From Glandiceps talaboti (lineage: Eukaryota > Hemichordata > Enteropneusta > Spengelidae), in NCBI RefSeq assembly GCF_964340395.1, contig NC_135562.1, forward strand, positions 13,063,043 to 13,127,042: 64,000 bases of DNA, written 5' to 3'. Below are positions 46,164 through 58,067 of the stretch, in pieces; the stretch's first letter is position 1; each line of letters opens with the position of its first letter. The notes under the pieces are model-generated. The model searched no databases. It saw only the letters and a list, made by a program, of their open reading frames with translations, and was not told where the DNA came from. The position numbers and the translations under genes were made by a program.

Positions 46164-49100
46164 GACCAGGGGAGAAAAAACATCATTTGATTACAGATGA
46201 AGATGTCATTGTGATTTACAGATACTTATCTGTGTACACACTACTAAAATGGCAGCCAAGTTAGCAATTGAGTGTTTGCAGACCATGAACAAAATGAGAC
46301 ACAAGGCTGAACTGTGTGATGTTTTACTAATAGTCAACGGAGTACAATTCCCAGCTCATAAACTTGTTCTATCAGCATTCAGCGACAGTTTCCATGAAAC
46401 ATTTTGTTCGTCCAACTCCGATGTTTATCTTTCTAAGTTAGAACTAACCAGTACAACGGTAGCTGTTGTCAGTCATGTCTTAGACTTTCTGTATACTGGT
46501 GAAGTATCAGTTAGTATGGAAACGGTGGAGTCTGTGCTGAGATTTGCCTGTTCGTGGAAACTGCCCTATTTAGAGAAATACTGCTATGATTATCTCCATC
46601 AGCAGCTCACGCCGGATAACTGTCTTCGAGTGATGAAGATAACCAAGGACGTCCTCGTTGTCGATGATGACGATAATGAAAACGTCACAGACACGGTTCA
46701 CGATCACCGCCGTGATAAGTTCGTAGCTGCCTGTCAAAGTGACACCTTTCTTCATCTCGGTGTGGATGCGTTGGTGTCATACATTTCTGATGGACACTTT
46801 GCGATCAAGTTTCCGGAAGATGTCCGAACTGCCGTACATCGATGGACACAGTACGATAAAGACAACCGTGAACACTGCATAGGAGAAATTATGCAACACC
46901 TGGGACTGAACAACTCGGATCCAGGACAGAGGGAAATGATACACCATGGTTATTCAAATGAAAAAGCTCAAGGTGACAGTGAAAATGGCGGTAGTAGAAT
47001 AGCAGGTGTTACTGGGAGAGAACAACAAACAAGGGAATATCCTCAAATTAAAGATGAAATTTGGATAGAAGTACAGGTAAGAATGTAAGACTCAGAACTC
47101 AGAAGCATTGCCTTAATTTTTGTAGAGCTGCTCCAGCAACTATCAAGATACAATCAAAAACATTAACAGTGTAGTCAGAGATTTCATGCTGTTGTATTGC
47201 CACCTGCAGTATACCTCAAGAACATCTCTTGTTGTAGTCTTACAAACATGAATTTGCTAGCCTTGTGTCCACCTGCCAGCCGCCTGGTGTTAAAACTCAT
47301 GGCTTGCATTGTGTTATTGTGTAGTACATTTTGTATATCTCAAGAATCCGTCTCTGATTTGCAGGCCTGGTGTCAGCCCAGCCTGATGTTAACACAGTGC
47401 TAGTCTTGTGTTTATATTGGGTTGAGGTATTCATTAGCTCATCTAGCTGCTAACACCTGTAACATGTGTAGTGTGCCAGCACAGTGTTGATACATGTATT
47501 GTGCTAAGCCTGGTGTTAACATTGGGCTGCACTGGTACATGCAAGCATTAAATCATCCAGCTGCTAACACATACTGGTTATCAGGTGTTAGTGCCAGCCT
47601 GGTGCTAGCACTGAGCTAGTCTAGTGTTAATATAGGACTAGTGCTGGCAATAGCCCTTCCAGTTGCCAGCACATGATGGTGGGTGTTACAGTTAGTGCCA
47701 GCCTAGTGTTAGCATCCAGCTAGTCCAATACTAGCCTGCCTGACTTGTACTGTAACTGTAAGGTATAAGCATACAGACAGACATTTGTCGGTGGCCGAGC
47801 GGTTGGCTTGTACACCTCTTACTGTACCTCTGCAGCCTGGGTTCGAACCCGCCAGGTGTTGGATGGGTTTGATTAAATTCACCACGCTGTAAGTAAGAAG
47901 AGTGTCGTTCAGTTTGACTCTACCGTACAATGCAGGGTTTCCACGGGTACTCTGGTTTCGTCCTGCACTAACACTGAACCAAAGAAGCCTATAAGTGGTT
48001 ATTCAATAAATACAATGAAATAAATAAAATAGACAAACAGACTGACAGACAGACAGACAGACAACATTTGATGTTGACCAGAAAAAGACAAGGGGCTGCT
48101 TAAAAATGATATACAACACGTAAGGGATAACTAAAGCATTTCAGCTACTCGACCCATTCACTTAGAATGTTCATAATAGGTTTAAGACAAGAGTGTCATT
48201 ATCAGCCCAGTAGTGGTTACTCTAAATGTACTCAATTTGTAAACAATGTCACCAGAAGACAAAACCCAACTGTGTCACAATTACTACAATTAGAAAATAG
48301 ACAAATTTCATTGACACTGATAGTGATCAGCTAGGGTCTATTCTTCCAAAAGGGTAACCATTGTTTACAGAGTAATAGATTACACTTAGAGCAACTACTG
48401 AGCTGATAATAAAGCAGTCAAAACATTCTTATTTTACACCTGATGTGAACATTCTAAGTGAATGGGGCAAGTAGAGTAGCTGAAATGCCTTAGTTATCCG
48501 TTATGCATTGTAATGCTTAGTTTTGATATGGAATGTGCTTAATTTATCCCCGACAAGCTGACATGAATAAGTTGAAGTGATCGTCTTCTAATTATGTTAT
48601 TCTTTGTGTGTATAAATTAACAGAGCGATGAGGACAGTCAGTATACTAGGATGGGAGAAGTGGATAAGATCCCAGAAAATAGACGTGTCCGGGATGATGA
48701 CACTAAACCATCTCAACACATTCAGTCTGGTAACAACAAGACACCAAGCGAAGAAATGGCCGAAGACTGTGTTTGGTACGTTGACGGCAACACTGTCAAA
48801 ATGCAGAAGGTAGACGCTGAGGGCAATGAAGAAATTCAATTTGACAAAGCCATTAGCACATTAACTCCTAAAACTCAACGCATCAAACACTCGCAACATT
48901 CCCGTAGAAACGGTTTTTACTGTTACCAGTGTGGAAAACAGTTTGTATCCAAGAAGAATCTGCGACGACACAAGTTAACGCATACCATGTTAAAACCATT
49001 TAGGTGTAATATTTGTAACAAGACGTTCCAGCGAAAGGACTACGTGGTTCTGCATCAACAAAAGTTTCATAAACATTTTGATAGAGATATTACAGTTATT

Positions 49101-51038
49101 CAGACTGAGATGGAGTTCTTTCAACAAATTACGAAAGAGGAAATCCCGACACAAGTTTGGGGTCAAAGTTCGTCTAAATCTCGTAATGAAAGTTTGCCAA
49201 GGATGGCAGATTTTGACATCGTGAACCCACGTAGAAATTCAAATGCCAGTTCTCCGTATGTCTGTGCCCAGTGCGGTAAACGATTTGTTTCAGAACAAAC
49301 GCTACGAAGACACAAGCTTATTCACTACGGTGTCAAACCGTTTAAGTGTAATATATGTAAGAAAGACTTCTCACGTAAAGATTACGCAGTCTGGCATCAA
49401 GAGAGGGTTCACAAGTACTTTGGGAGAGATATTAGTATTTTGCCAATTGCACAGAAGTCGTTTCGTAGTAATGATGTAGTGACGGCTAGCACACTCAACG
49501 GCGATAAGAACATGACAGCTGTATCAACAAGTACTGTACCCGATGAAAGTAATGATCTGAGTGGAACACAGAATGGGGATGTATCAGGAAACTTTGAAAT
49601 AGACCATTCTGGAAATACACCCGTTGAAGCGATAAACAGTGATTCGTTTGAAGACACACAGTATCGTCACAATCAGAGTATAGAGGGTAGCAACTACAAA
49701 GAACCACAGATCAAAACAGCTCATTTTAGCATCTATGGGAAGAAAACCAATCAGAAAGAGGACAGACAACAAACAAACAAACAAACATGGACCACAGTCA
49801 AAGAAGAAAAACAAGACATTGTACCAGAAGATCAAATGGATGCCAGATCACAGAATCGAGTCAGCTCAGGGTGTGACATTGTCAGTGGTGGTGAGAACCA
49901 AATTAGGATTGCGAGGAGAAATCCAAAAAGAATCCAAATAATAACTCATGAGGAGACACAGCAACAGAATCAGCATCAGATGCGTAGCACACAAGGTACG
50001 AATAGAAAGAATCTACTAAGATTCAAAATAACGGATAATGACGAGACACAGCAACAGGTTCAGGATCAGATATATGGCACACAGGATACGAATAGCAAGA
50101 ATGTACAAAGAATCAGAGTAAAGATTACTAAAGAACCACAGCAACAGATTCAGCATCAGATTCAAGGAGCGCACAATGCGAATAGCAGCTTGGTACAGCT
50201 GGATGAAAGAATTGGAGATGACATTGTTGATGACGGTGACTTTATGGATAGATCTAGTAATGTAGTAAGTAACACCGACTCAGTGGATATGACAGCAGAG
50301 GATGTCAACAAAACAACGGAAGATGACGAGAAGATAAATACAGAACAGAGTAATGACTTGTATTGTAAACTCTGTGACAAAAATTTCATTTCGAACAGAA
50401 CCTTGAAAAGACACAATTTATCTTTCCACGGCGCCGTCAAGTTCCGTTGCAATATCTGCAATAAATGTTTTCGTCGGAAGGACTACGTTTTGTGGCACCA
50501 GAGGGAATGTCATAAACATTATGGGAGGAACATTTCTGAAATCCCAGTTGACGACGACACTGAGGAAGGCGAAAAAGTAGCGGAAGTTGCACAGCACAGT
50601 GTCGCTGACAAAGAAAGTAGTCCGAAGAAACCAAATAAGAAAAAAGCAACACTCAAAAGGAGAACCGTAACCAACAACAGTGAATTTCTATGCAAAGAAT
50701 GTGGAAAGCATTTCATTTCGAAGAAGAATTTGAAACGACACCGAATCATTCATACAGAGTTTCGACCGTTTAAGTGTATGTATTGCGACAAGAAATTCCA
50801 GCGGAAAGACAACATGAGTGTACACGAACAGAAAGTACACAGAGATCAGATGATGATGTCACTGTACCAAGACTCGCAGGACTGTAACAGTGATGATGGT
50901 GACAGGACTGCAACTCAAAAACAGACCGGCGATGGCTATGTACCAGAAACACAGGACAGTGATGTTGAGAGGCCTGAACACGATGCGGCAGAAAATCTTA
51001 TCATAACACAATACGAAGACATTGCCATGGCAACTTGA
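46164..51038 (+). CDS. BTB(-BACK-like)-C2H2 zinc-finger protein
   Basis: Coding exons 46249-47076 and 48624-51038 join in phase 0 (VQ|SDED) to give 1,080 residues. The first exon starts at acceptor AG 46162-46163, with 85 bases of 5' UTR. The BTB domain (about residues 10-125) has LCDVLLIVNGVQFPAHKLVL and LDFLYTGEVSVS; a BACK-like segment follows (LTPDNCLRVMKI). Eight C2H2 fingers come as four pairs at about residues 374-430, 488-539, 855-908 and 964-1016. Each pair's second finger contains F-x-RKD. A Q-rich region has three 30-residue repeats (90 bp each from 49953, 50043 and 50133). BTB domains oligomerise and recruit cofactors, and C2H2 fingers bind DNA, so a nuclear transcription regulator is likely. 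No clear orthologue is named. Confidence 0.93.
47200..47760. repeat. Diverged repeats with gccagcctggtgttaacac-like units
   Basis: Multiple irregular copies of a cagcctggtgttaac / tgctagtctagtgttaat motif in the intron between the two BTB-C2H2 coding exons. The period is not regular. Confidence 0.55.
47787..48062 (+). mobile_element. tRNA-derived SINE, family 1, copy 2
   Basis: The head gtcggtggccgagcggttgg is Ser/Leu-tRNA-like, with B box gggttcgaaccc. The body has caccacgctgtaagtaagaa, cgttcagtttgactctaccg and gggtactctggtttcgtcct. The A-rich tail is followed by (GACA)n. Confidence 0.9.
48111..48510. mobile_element. About 400-bp palindromic MITE-like element
   Basis: Left: ggataactaaagcatttcag, ccattcacttagaatgttca, ttatcagcccagtagt. 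Right (inverted): ctgaaatgccttagttatcc, tgaacattctaagtgaatgg, actactgagctgataa. It lies about 115 bases upstream of the zinc-finger exon. Confidence 0.9.
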
Positions 51039-52530
51039 TCAAGTGTAATATATACTTTTAACGTGTACAGTATCCTTTGATGTAGTTTTTCAGTTTTGTA
51101 GCATTTATTTATGCCTGAATTAGAATTATGAAAACGAAAGGAAATAGTGTTTAACTTGGTCTAATTAAAACAAACCAAAATTGCTGACCACGTTATAGAA
51201 ATGATTTTATAGTATGTGTTTTAGTTCATCTTCACTATGTGTCAGTTAGAGTGTAAATATATTGTATTGTATTTTATCCATGCATGAATGTCTGAAAGCC
51301 AGTCTCCTTGTATTTTGCATGCCATTTGAGGAATTTCTGCTATAGGTCCATGCAGTGTGCCCTCTAGGGATAGCAAAATCTTGTTGTTGTGATTCAAAAT
51401 GATAAAAACTGGCATTTCTTGTGAGTCACCACTTAGTATGAGAATAATGAAATAGGGGAACACCAAATTTTGGTACAGTCACTAGAAATTATGTGTGCAA
51501 TTTGTCTTAGAGGGCACATTGGGTCCACGTTGGATGGATGTGGTGTACATTTTGTCAAATTGATTGTACAAGAGGAGGGTTAGATTAATAATGGGGGAAG
51601 GGGGCATATGGCAATATGGGGAGGGACCCGGTGAAAGGGGTCCCATGTAATACCCTCAGGTATGAGTTGGAGTATGCTTTTCATATCAAACCTTCAAAAG
51701 ATTTTCTGTCAGATTGTAACATTTCTTGTATGAAATATGAGGTCCCCCTCCAACATATCCGGTAATGTTTAGTACATCATACCCCATTCATGTTAGACAG
51801 GGCTCCAAAACAACAGAACAACTAATGTAATAATAAATTCATCAGAATGTACTAGACAAAAGGTTTTGTATGAGAAAAGATCTACTTTTATGTATAATAT
51901 GGTACGTCAACATTTCAGCTGTAGAGTCCGTACAGGGCCTCCTTGTTGTACCCATAGAGTTGCCGTCTGTAATTTGCCTATAGGTGATGCTAGGAGACTT
52001 CTTTCTAAAAATCAATACCAGTTGTATTATTTCAATATCAGGTCTATATATATCAAATTATATCTCTGGTTAGATTTGGCTGGATTTATGTACACTGTAT
52101 ATACATTGGTAAGAACAGTAAAAGTTGTGTTGACATGATTGCATAGACGTAAAATGCTACAAAAGCTTGCCAGTATTGTCCAAACTTGCCAAAAAGGAAA
52201 GAAAAACAACTCTACATGTGATGTACTTAATATGTGCATACATACATACATACATACATACATACATACATACATACATACATACATACATACATGCATA
52301 CATACATACATACATACATACATACATACATACATACATACATACATACATACATACATACATACATACATACATACATACATACATACATACATACATA
52401 CACATACATACATACATACATAAATAAATACATACATACATACACACACACATACACCCAAGGCTATAAATACATATGAACAATACACCTTTGAAATGTC
52501 CTCGATCCAATAAAGTTGAAAAAAACCTTA
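51039..52530 (+). other. Probable 3' UTR of the first BTB-C2H2 gene
   Basis: No coding ORF. AATAAA at 52509-52514 (ccaataaagttg) is a plausible poly(A) signal. A (TACA)n array lies at 52234-52440. The extent is inferred, not shown. Confidence 0.4.
52234..52440. repeat. (TACA)n microsatellite
   Basis: About 50 tandem taca units with few interruptions. Confidence 0.97.
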
Positions 52531-53534
52531 ATCATTTTAATATAAACTCATTGTTATATATTTGAATGACATGAATTGTCATCAATTTTATATTGTACAA
52601 TCTTAGTTATTGTGTACAACAAATACAGGATGTCATTGATTCTACAGGCATCCTAGATGTTGGTCAGTTTACAGGGAAACACCACTCCAGGAAATAAAGA
52701 CATTGTCATAAACTTTGGATTCTGGAGAGTCATTACATGGTTTTACAATGCCTTACAATACGCAGAATTAACAGAGAAACACCAATTTGAACTTGTGCCT
52801 CATTTGGTGATTTTTGACTGTGGTGGGAGTACATTACCTCATGGCAGTCAGGGCAGAAATGCATATGTAATGGATGAACAATGAATATTAATAACTCCTG
52901 AGTGCTTATTACCTTCAGTGGAAACACCATGAATATGCATTAATAAAGTGACCATACAGATGAGGATTTGGTATTTATTTTGGATTTTTAATTTATAAAA
53001 CAATTTTAAAATGGCTTCCTAATTGAAAAATCAATGTGAAACAACATAGACAAAATCTGTTTTGTATTATACTCAGTACAGTGCAAAAAGATAAAAAGCA
53101 TGTAAAAAGTTTATCGTACGTAAAATAACAAACATTTCACACGTTTATCAATCTTTTGAGTTACAAACACAGACTTGGCATATGTTGTTTCATATTGATT
53201 TTTCAAGTAGGAAGCCATGTCAAAACTGTTTTTATAAATTAAAAATCCGATATAAAATACCAAATCCTCATCCGTACGGTCACTTTGTGCATTTCCCGGA
53301 GTGGCATTTACCTTTAAACATTGGCACATCATTATTCATTCATTTGTGTCAACTCACCACAGTTTATAGAAATAGAATTATACAGAATGTAGAAATGTGT
53401 ATACTTTGTGAAAGTCATACTGAATATACAAGTATAGTAGAATTTAAATATATATGTATGTCTATTATATCATTTTGAAATGATATATTTATGGATAAGA
53501 ATCTTTTTATTATGTACTTAGTGCATGGAATATT

Positions 53535-53562
53535 ATATTATTATTATTATTATTATTATTAC
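53535..53562. repeat. (ATT)n microsatellite
   Basis: Nine or so att units. Confidence 0.9.
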
Positions 53563-53799
53563 AAGACAGTACTCGATGTGATGGTGTTTGTCTTGTCATC
53601 ACTGAATAGTGTGTGTCAATAAAGTCGTATTTCAATGTCAAAGGAAATGAAGAGTCATTATTGAACGTTCTTTTAGGGTAATGGATTGTTACAGTTTGTC
53701 TGTGCACAAGGCCATGTCTGTCTGACTGTGTATGTTGGTTTATGTCAGTTTTTGACGTCTGTGCATTGGTTTATGTGTGACGCTGTTGGTTAATGTCAG

Positions 53800-53985
53800 T
53801 GTGTCTGCATTGGGTCGTGTATGTGTGTGACTGTGCATTGGTTCATGTCTGGGCGTGACTGCATTGGTTCATGTCTGTGTGTGACTACATTGGTCCATGT
53901 CTGTGTGTGACTGCATTGGTTCATGTCTGTGTATGACTGCATTGGTTCATGTCTGTGTGTGACTAAATTGGTCCATGTCTGTGAA
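53800..53985. repeat. 26-bp minisatellite, 6-7 copies
   Basis: gcattggttcatgtctgtgt units with tgtgac joins. Confidence 0.9.
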
Positions 53986-54019
53986 ATAACCCCAACATGT
54001 GACCAATGCAATATCATTC

Positions 54020-54570
54020 ATTTTATGTTTTGGGGACATCTACTCCACCCTGTCACACCTGCATTACTATAGGCATGCTTGGGAATAAGACAACCTTCTT
54101 GTTCTAATTTAACCCTCTAGCATGAGATAAAATGCTACTAGAGGTACTGAGCATTGACTATAACAAATAAGTAATGACATTCTGTTAAAGTTTTGGTTGA
54201 CACAATGACTTCCGCTCCACATGCATTACTATACTGTAAGAACTCATGAGAATTAAGCCAACCTTGTTCTATTTTGACCCCCTAGCATGAGGTAAATTAC
54301 TTATGCAGGTACCAAGAATAAGTCGACCTTCTGGTTCTATTTTGACCTGCCCTCATGAGGCAAAATACTACTGAAGGTACCATGAATTAATTTTTAGACC
54401 ACAACACAGTCAATGATATTCTGTTCCAAATTTTCATTGATACCACGACTTCCTCGTATGCATGATGCCATGCTTGCAATTGAGAGCAAGTCAGCCCTCG
54501 TTCGATTTTGACCCTGTAGTGTGAAATAAAATGATACTGTAGGAGAAACGACCACAACACATACACTGTC
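54020..54570. repeat. Diverged repeat with about four copies of a gttctattttgaccc motif
   Basis: ttgttctattttgaccccct, agcatgaggtaaa-tac and a cttccg/tccacatgcattacta segment recur at irregular spacing of 70-170 bases. Confidence 0.65.
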
Positions 54571-54573
54571 ATG

Positions 54574-54866
54574 CAGGGCTCGAAATTAGCAGTAGTCCCG
54601 TGTCCACAGACTACTAATTCTTGTCATGGGGCTACCATAATTTGCAGCTGGTAACCCACTCAGGCTACCACTGATTATGCATGATTTAAAGGATGGAATA
54701 TTTTTCTGACATTATTTTCATAACACACCTACATGTATTCCAATAGAGAAACTCTGTTTTCAGTTCATGAATATGGGACTACTGGTCACCATCCTTGGGC
54801 TACCAATTTCTGAACTTGACAGCCCACTGGGACAACCAAGGAAAAAAACATTAATTTCGAGCCCTG
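54574..54866. mobile_element. 293-bp non-autonomous DNA element with CAGGG termini
   Basis: The ends cagggctcgaaatta and taatttcgagccctg are perfect inverted copies; the interior is non-coding. CAGGG-type termini occur in hAT-like families, but no 8-bp target-site duplication is visible, so the superfamily is uncertain. Confidence 0.8.
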
Positions 54867-55019
54867 AACAATAACATTCCATTTGGGTATTGATCGGCAA
54901 CATGACTTCCGTTTGACACATGTATGGCATGAATGTAAATAAATTGACCTTCTCATTTTGACCATGAGGTCAAGCTGACCACAACACATAACAAAATCAA
55001 TCTTGTTAAGTTTTGAAGG

Positions 55020-58000
55020 AAACGCTTTATTCAATATATTATACTTGTACTGATGTACAATCTAATCAGACACAAAGACAACATTTCGGACAATTATTAG
55101 GATAAAATTCAGTGCTTTTATCTAAGTATACATTCCAGTTCATATACAATTTCACGCGATTTCTTATGAAAAAATTTTTGACGCTTTTTATAAATAACAA
55201 CACTTGATAAATAATGGGGGGAAAAAAACATACAAGAAAAAAATCTCTAATTTCTACAAAAAGATGTTTCCATCTGAATTACATTAAACTTTTTTAATAT
55301 ACATCATTATCAAATCAAGCAAAATATTTGAGTTAGATGACACAAAAATGTGTATTTTAAAAATTGCAGCTTGCTATGAATTTTATATAACTTTTGAAAA
55401 AAAATATTGACTCAATTTGAATCATTTGACAAATTATGTCAAATTTTTGATATCGCTAAATCAAACATTATCAAAAAATTTGATATCGCTGAAGAAATAT
55501 TATCAAATGCATTGTATTGCAATTAAGTTTGAAAAAAACAAACATGGTTGTGTTGTCATTTTACATGCTACAAACACAATCTCTTCATTTTCTCGACACA
55601 TTCGTGGTCAGGAAAAATGAATAACTTTCATATCTTGATAAATGTCTTGCACCTCATTCCCTTTGAAAAAAATTAGACTAAAGAGTAAAATTCATGAAAA
55701 TCATGCAACGTGTGTCCACAAAAATTCAACTGTAGTTGAGTGAAAGTCGACTAGGAATTATTTTATTCTGTTTTCTATTTACATTGTTTAAATAATGAGT
55801 TGTGTAGATTTAGTACGGTGTACGAGTACTTGGTATCATGCAAAATATTAAAGTATCTATCTTGAGTCTGAAGTGGTTATTCTGCAAATGCAGTTATTAG
55901 GATGCTGTATGTCGCAAGTCTGTGTTGTGATTGGTTCAACAATCTGATTGACAGTCAGTGCAATGTTGTGATTGGTTCAACAATCTGAATGACAGCCAAT
56001 GCTGGTTTGTGATTGGTTGGACAATATGAATGACAGTCAAAGCTATGTTGTGATTGGTTCAATAATCTGAATGACAATCAGTGCTATGTTGTGATTGGTT
56101 AAACAATCTGAATGCCAGTCATTGCTAGTTTGTGATTGGCTGTACAATCAGAACATTGCAACACCAACTTGTTTTTGGTTGAACAATCAGAATTCTGACA
56201 GCACTGTAACAAAGTCGATCTTTAATGCTACAAGAAAATGTGCAAATTCTAAATTTACTCGGAGTTAGATTAGGATTCTAGTACTGCATTTTGTATGTGC
56301 ATGAAGTGCTAAAACACACCAAAGTCTTCAGTACATGTATCAACAATAAAGAACAGTGAAATCAAAAGACAGGCTAATTGCAGCTGGCATATGACCTTTG
56401 ACCTCTAAGCAAAGTCAATTTGAATTGAATTGAACACATATAATCTTAGTAGTACTGTCAAAAGATACTAGCACACTACTAAAAATCAACTCTTTTTAGA
56501 ATCTGCGACTGGAAATGTCACGCCAAGCTCAGGCAATAGTTCAAGATGTACGGCTTCTCAATGTTTTGAATTACATTTTGCATTATTTGTGGTGAAACAC
56601 ACAATGATATTCAAATAAATAAATAAAGGCTACTAAACATGCAACTGAATATTTGCTATGAAATTATCTAAAATAATATTCACTTAGATTTTAAGTCAGC
56701 TATGATGTATTGTTCCTGTTTGCCTTGTACAAATCGACAATATCTTATCTATATGTTAAAACTATAAATAGCACTTTCCCGCCAAATATTTTTCAGAACA
56801 AAATTCAATCTTCACATAGTTTTATGAACAAATTTCAACAGTTTCATAATTTTTTGTCACAACTAAATTTCATTTTAGACCAAATGCCAAAAAAATAATG
56901 AATAAATGATGAAATCATAAATTTTTTATATTTATAAATTATGATATACAAATTACAGCATATTTGGTTTGTGGTTACTGTTCACGTGTCGTACAGCAAA
57001 ATGGAAATATATTGTTGTGCCAATTTTGAATAACAACAGAGTTTTGACTTCATAAATTCTGAAAATTGTGAAAAGTGAATGAATTTGATATACAATTTTT
57101 GTAAATCATTAAATTTTGTACAATTCTGACTGACTGTGTGGATCAGTTATGGAAGTAAAAATTTCATAAATTCAATGGTTTGTCGGACTTCTGACTGAAT
57201 GATACATTTGCTACTGTTTCAACAGATACAAATACAGTGAAGTCTTAGAGTTGAATCCCCAGTAGCTGCAACTTTTTAGTTTTTTTTCTGTCTATTTTTT
57301 TTGTGAATTGAAGAATACATCAAATTGTACATAAAGTCCATCTTTCAAATTACATGAAACAACCTTGACAGATGTACGGGTCATTTTTTTCATTTACCGG
57401 TACTATCAAGTTATACGTTTTCTATGCTGATAGGGTTTAATAACAATGTGATCAGACAGACATGTTTTCAATCAGCACGTACAGTATACAGCACAATTGG
57501 GCCGACTTTTGGCATTTCACTCACGAGACATGACATTTTTAACACATAGTGCGACAAAGTCAAGTGCAGAATAACAATTACTGAGATGTCATGCACATAT
57601 TGGATGTAGGTAGTAGACAAATAATCATATTGATTTATTAGTTGGAAGTAAAAAAATTTGAAGCCTTTGGAATAATCAAGTCCATGTGTAAATTTTTCAG
57701 CAGAAGCCCATTTCTATTGCACTGTAAAAGAATAGCAATGTTTATCACTTTTTGATGTGATTAGGTAAAGGATCATGTTGTGCACAAGCATGTGCGCATG
57801 TGCGCATGTGTGCATGCATGCATGCGTGCATATGTGTGTGCATGTGTGCATGTACGTGTGTTGTTCGTCTGTGTGTTGTGTCTCTGCTATTGCTAGTCTG
57901 AAGTAGAAATAAAATCTATCCTACTTAAAAACACATCGAGACACGTCAGTGAAATGCCAAAGTAACTCCATTTATGCTGTAAATAAGTCGAAAATGAGAA

Positions 58001-58067
58001 CAAAAAGGACGAAAAATATAAATTGTACAAGTTGCACCTACTGGGGACTTTCATGACATGATGTTGT
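55020..58067 (-). other. Probable long 3' UTR / flank of the second BTB-C2H2 gene
   Basis: AT-rich, no coding ORF on either strand. Minus-strand AATAAA at 55026-55031 could end the transcript. The only structured repeat is the 41-bp array at 55922-56180. Extent is inference. Confidence 0.35.
55922..56180. repeat. 41-bp tandem array of CCAAT-type motifs
   Basis: tgtgattgg recurs with gattgg at 55929, 55970, 56011, 56052, 56093 and 56134, exactly 41 bases apart; a seventh degenerate unit follows. The units also share acaatctgaatgacagtca. Confidence 0.95.

Noticed and set aside
47787-47860. Possible tRNA gene
   Set aside because: The head has A- and B-box similarity but is followed by a SINE body shared with 12258; no complete cloverleaf was found. 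The same applies to 45707.
49409-50749. Minus-strand ORFs across the zinc-finger exon
   Set aside because: Antisense shadows of the coding exon at 48624-51038.
52657-52884. 75-residue ORF
   Set aside because: No recognisable domain, no upstream promoter or splice context; likely chance in the spacer.
53800-53985. CRISPR-like regular repeat
   Set aside because: Directly adjoining minisatellite units without unique spacers, in a eukaryotic genome.
54574-54866. Firm assignment to the hAT superfamily
   Set aside because: The CAGGG ends fit, but flanks (ctgtcatg and aacaataa) do not form an 8-bp duplication.
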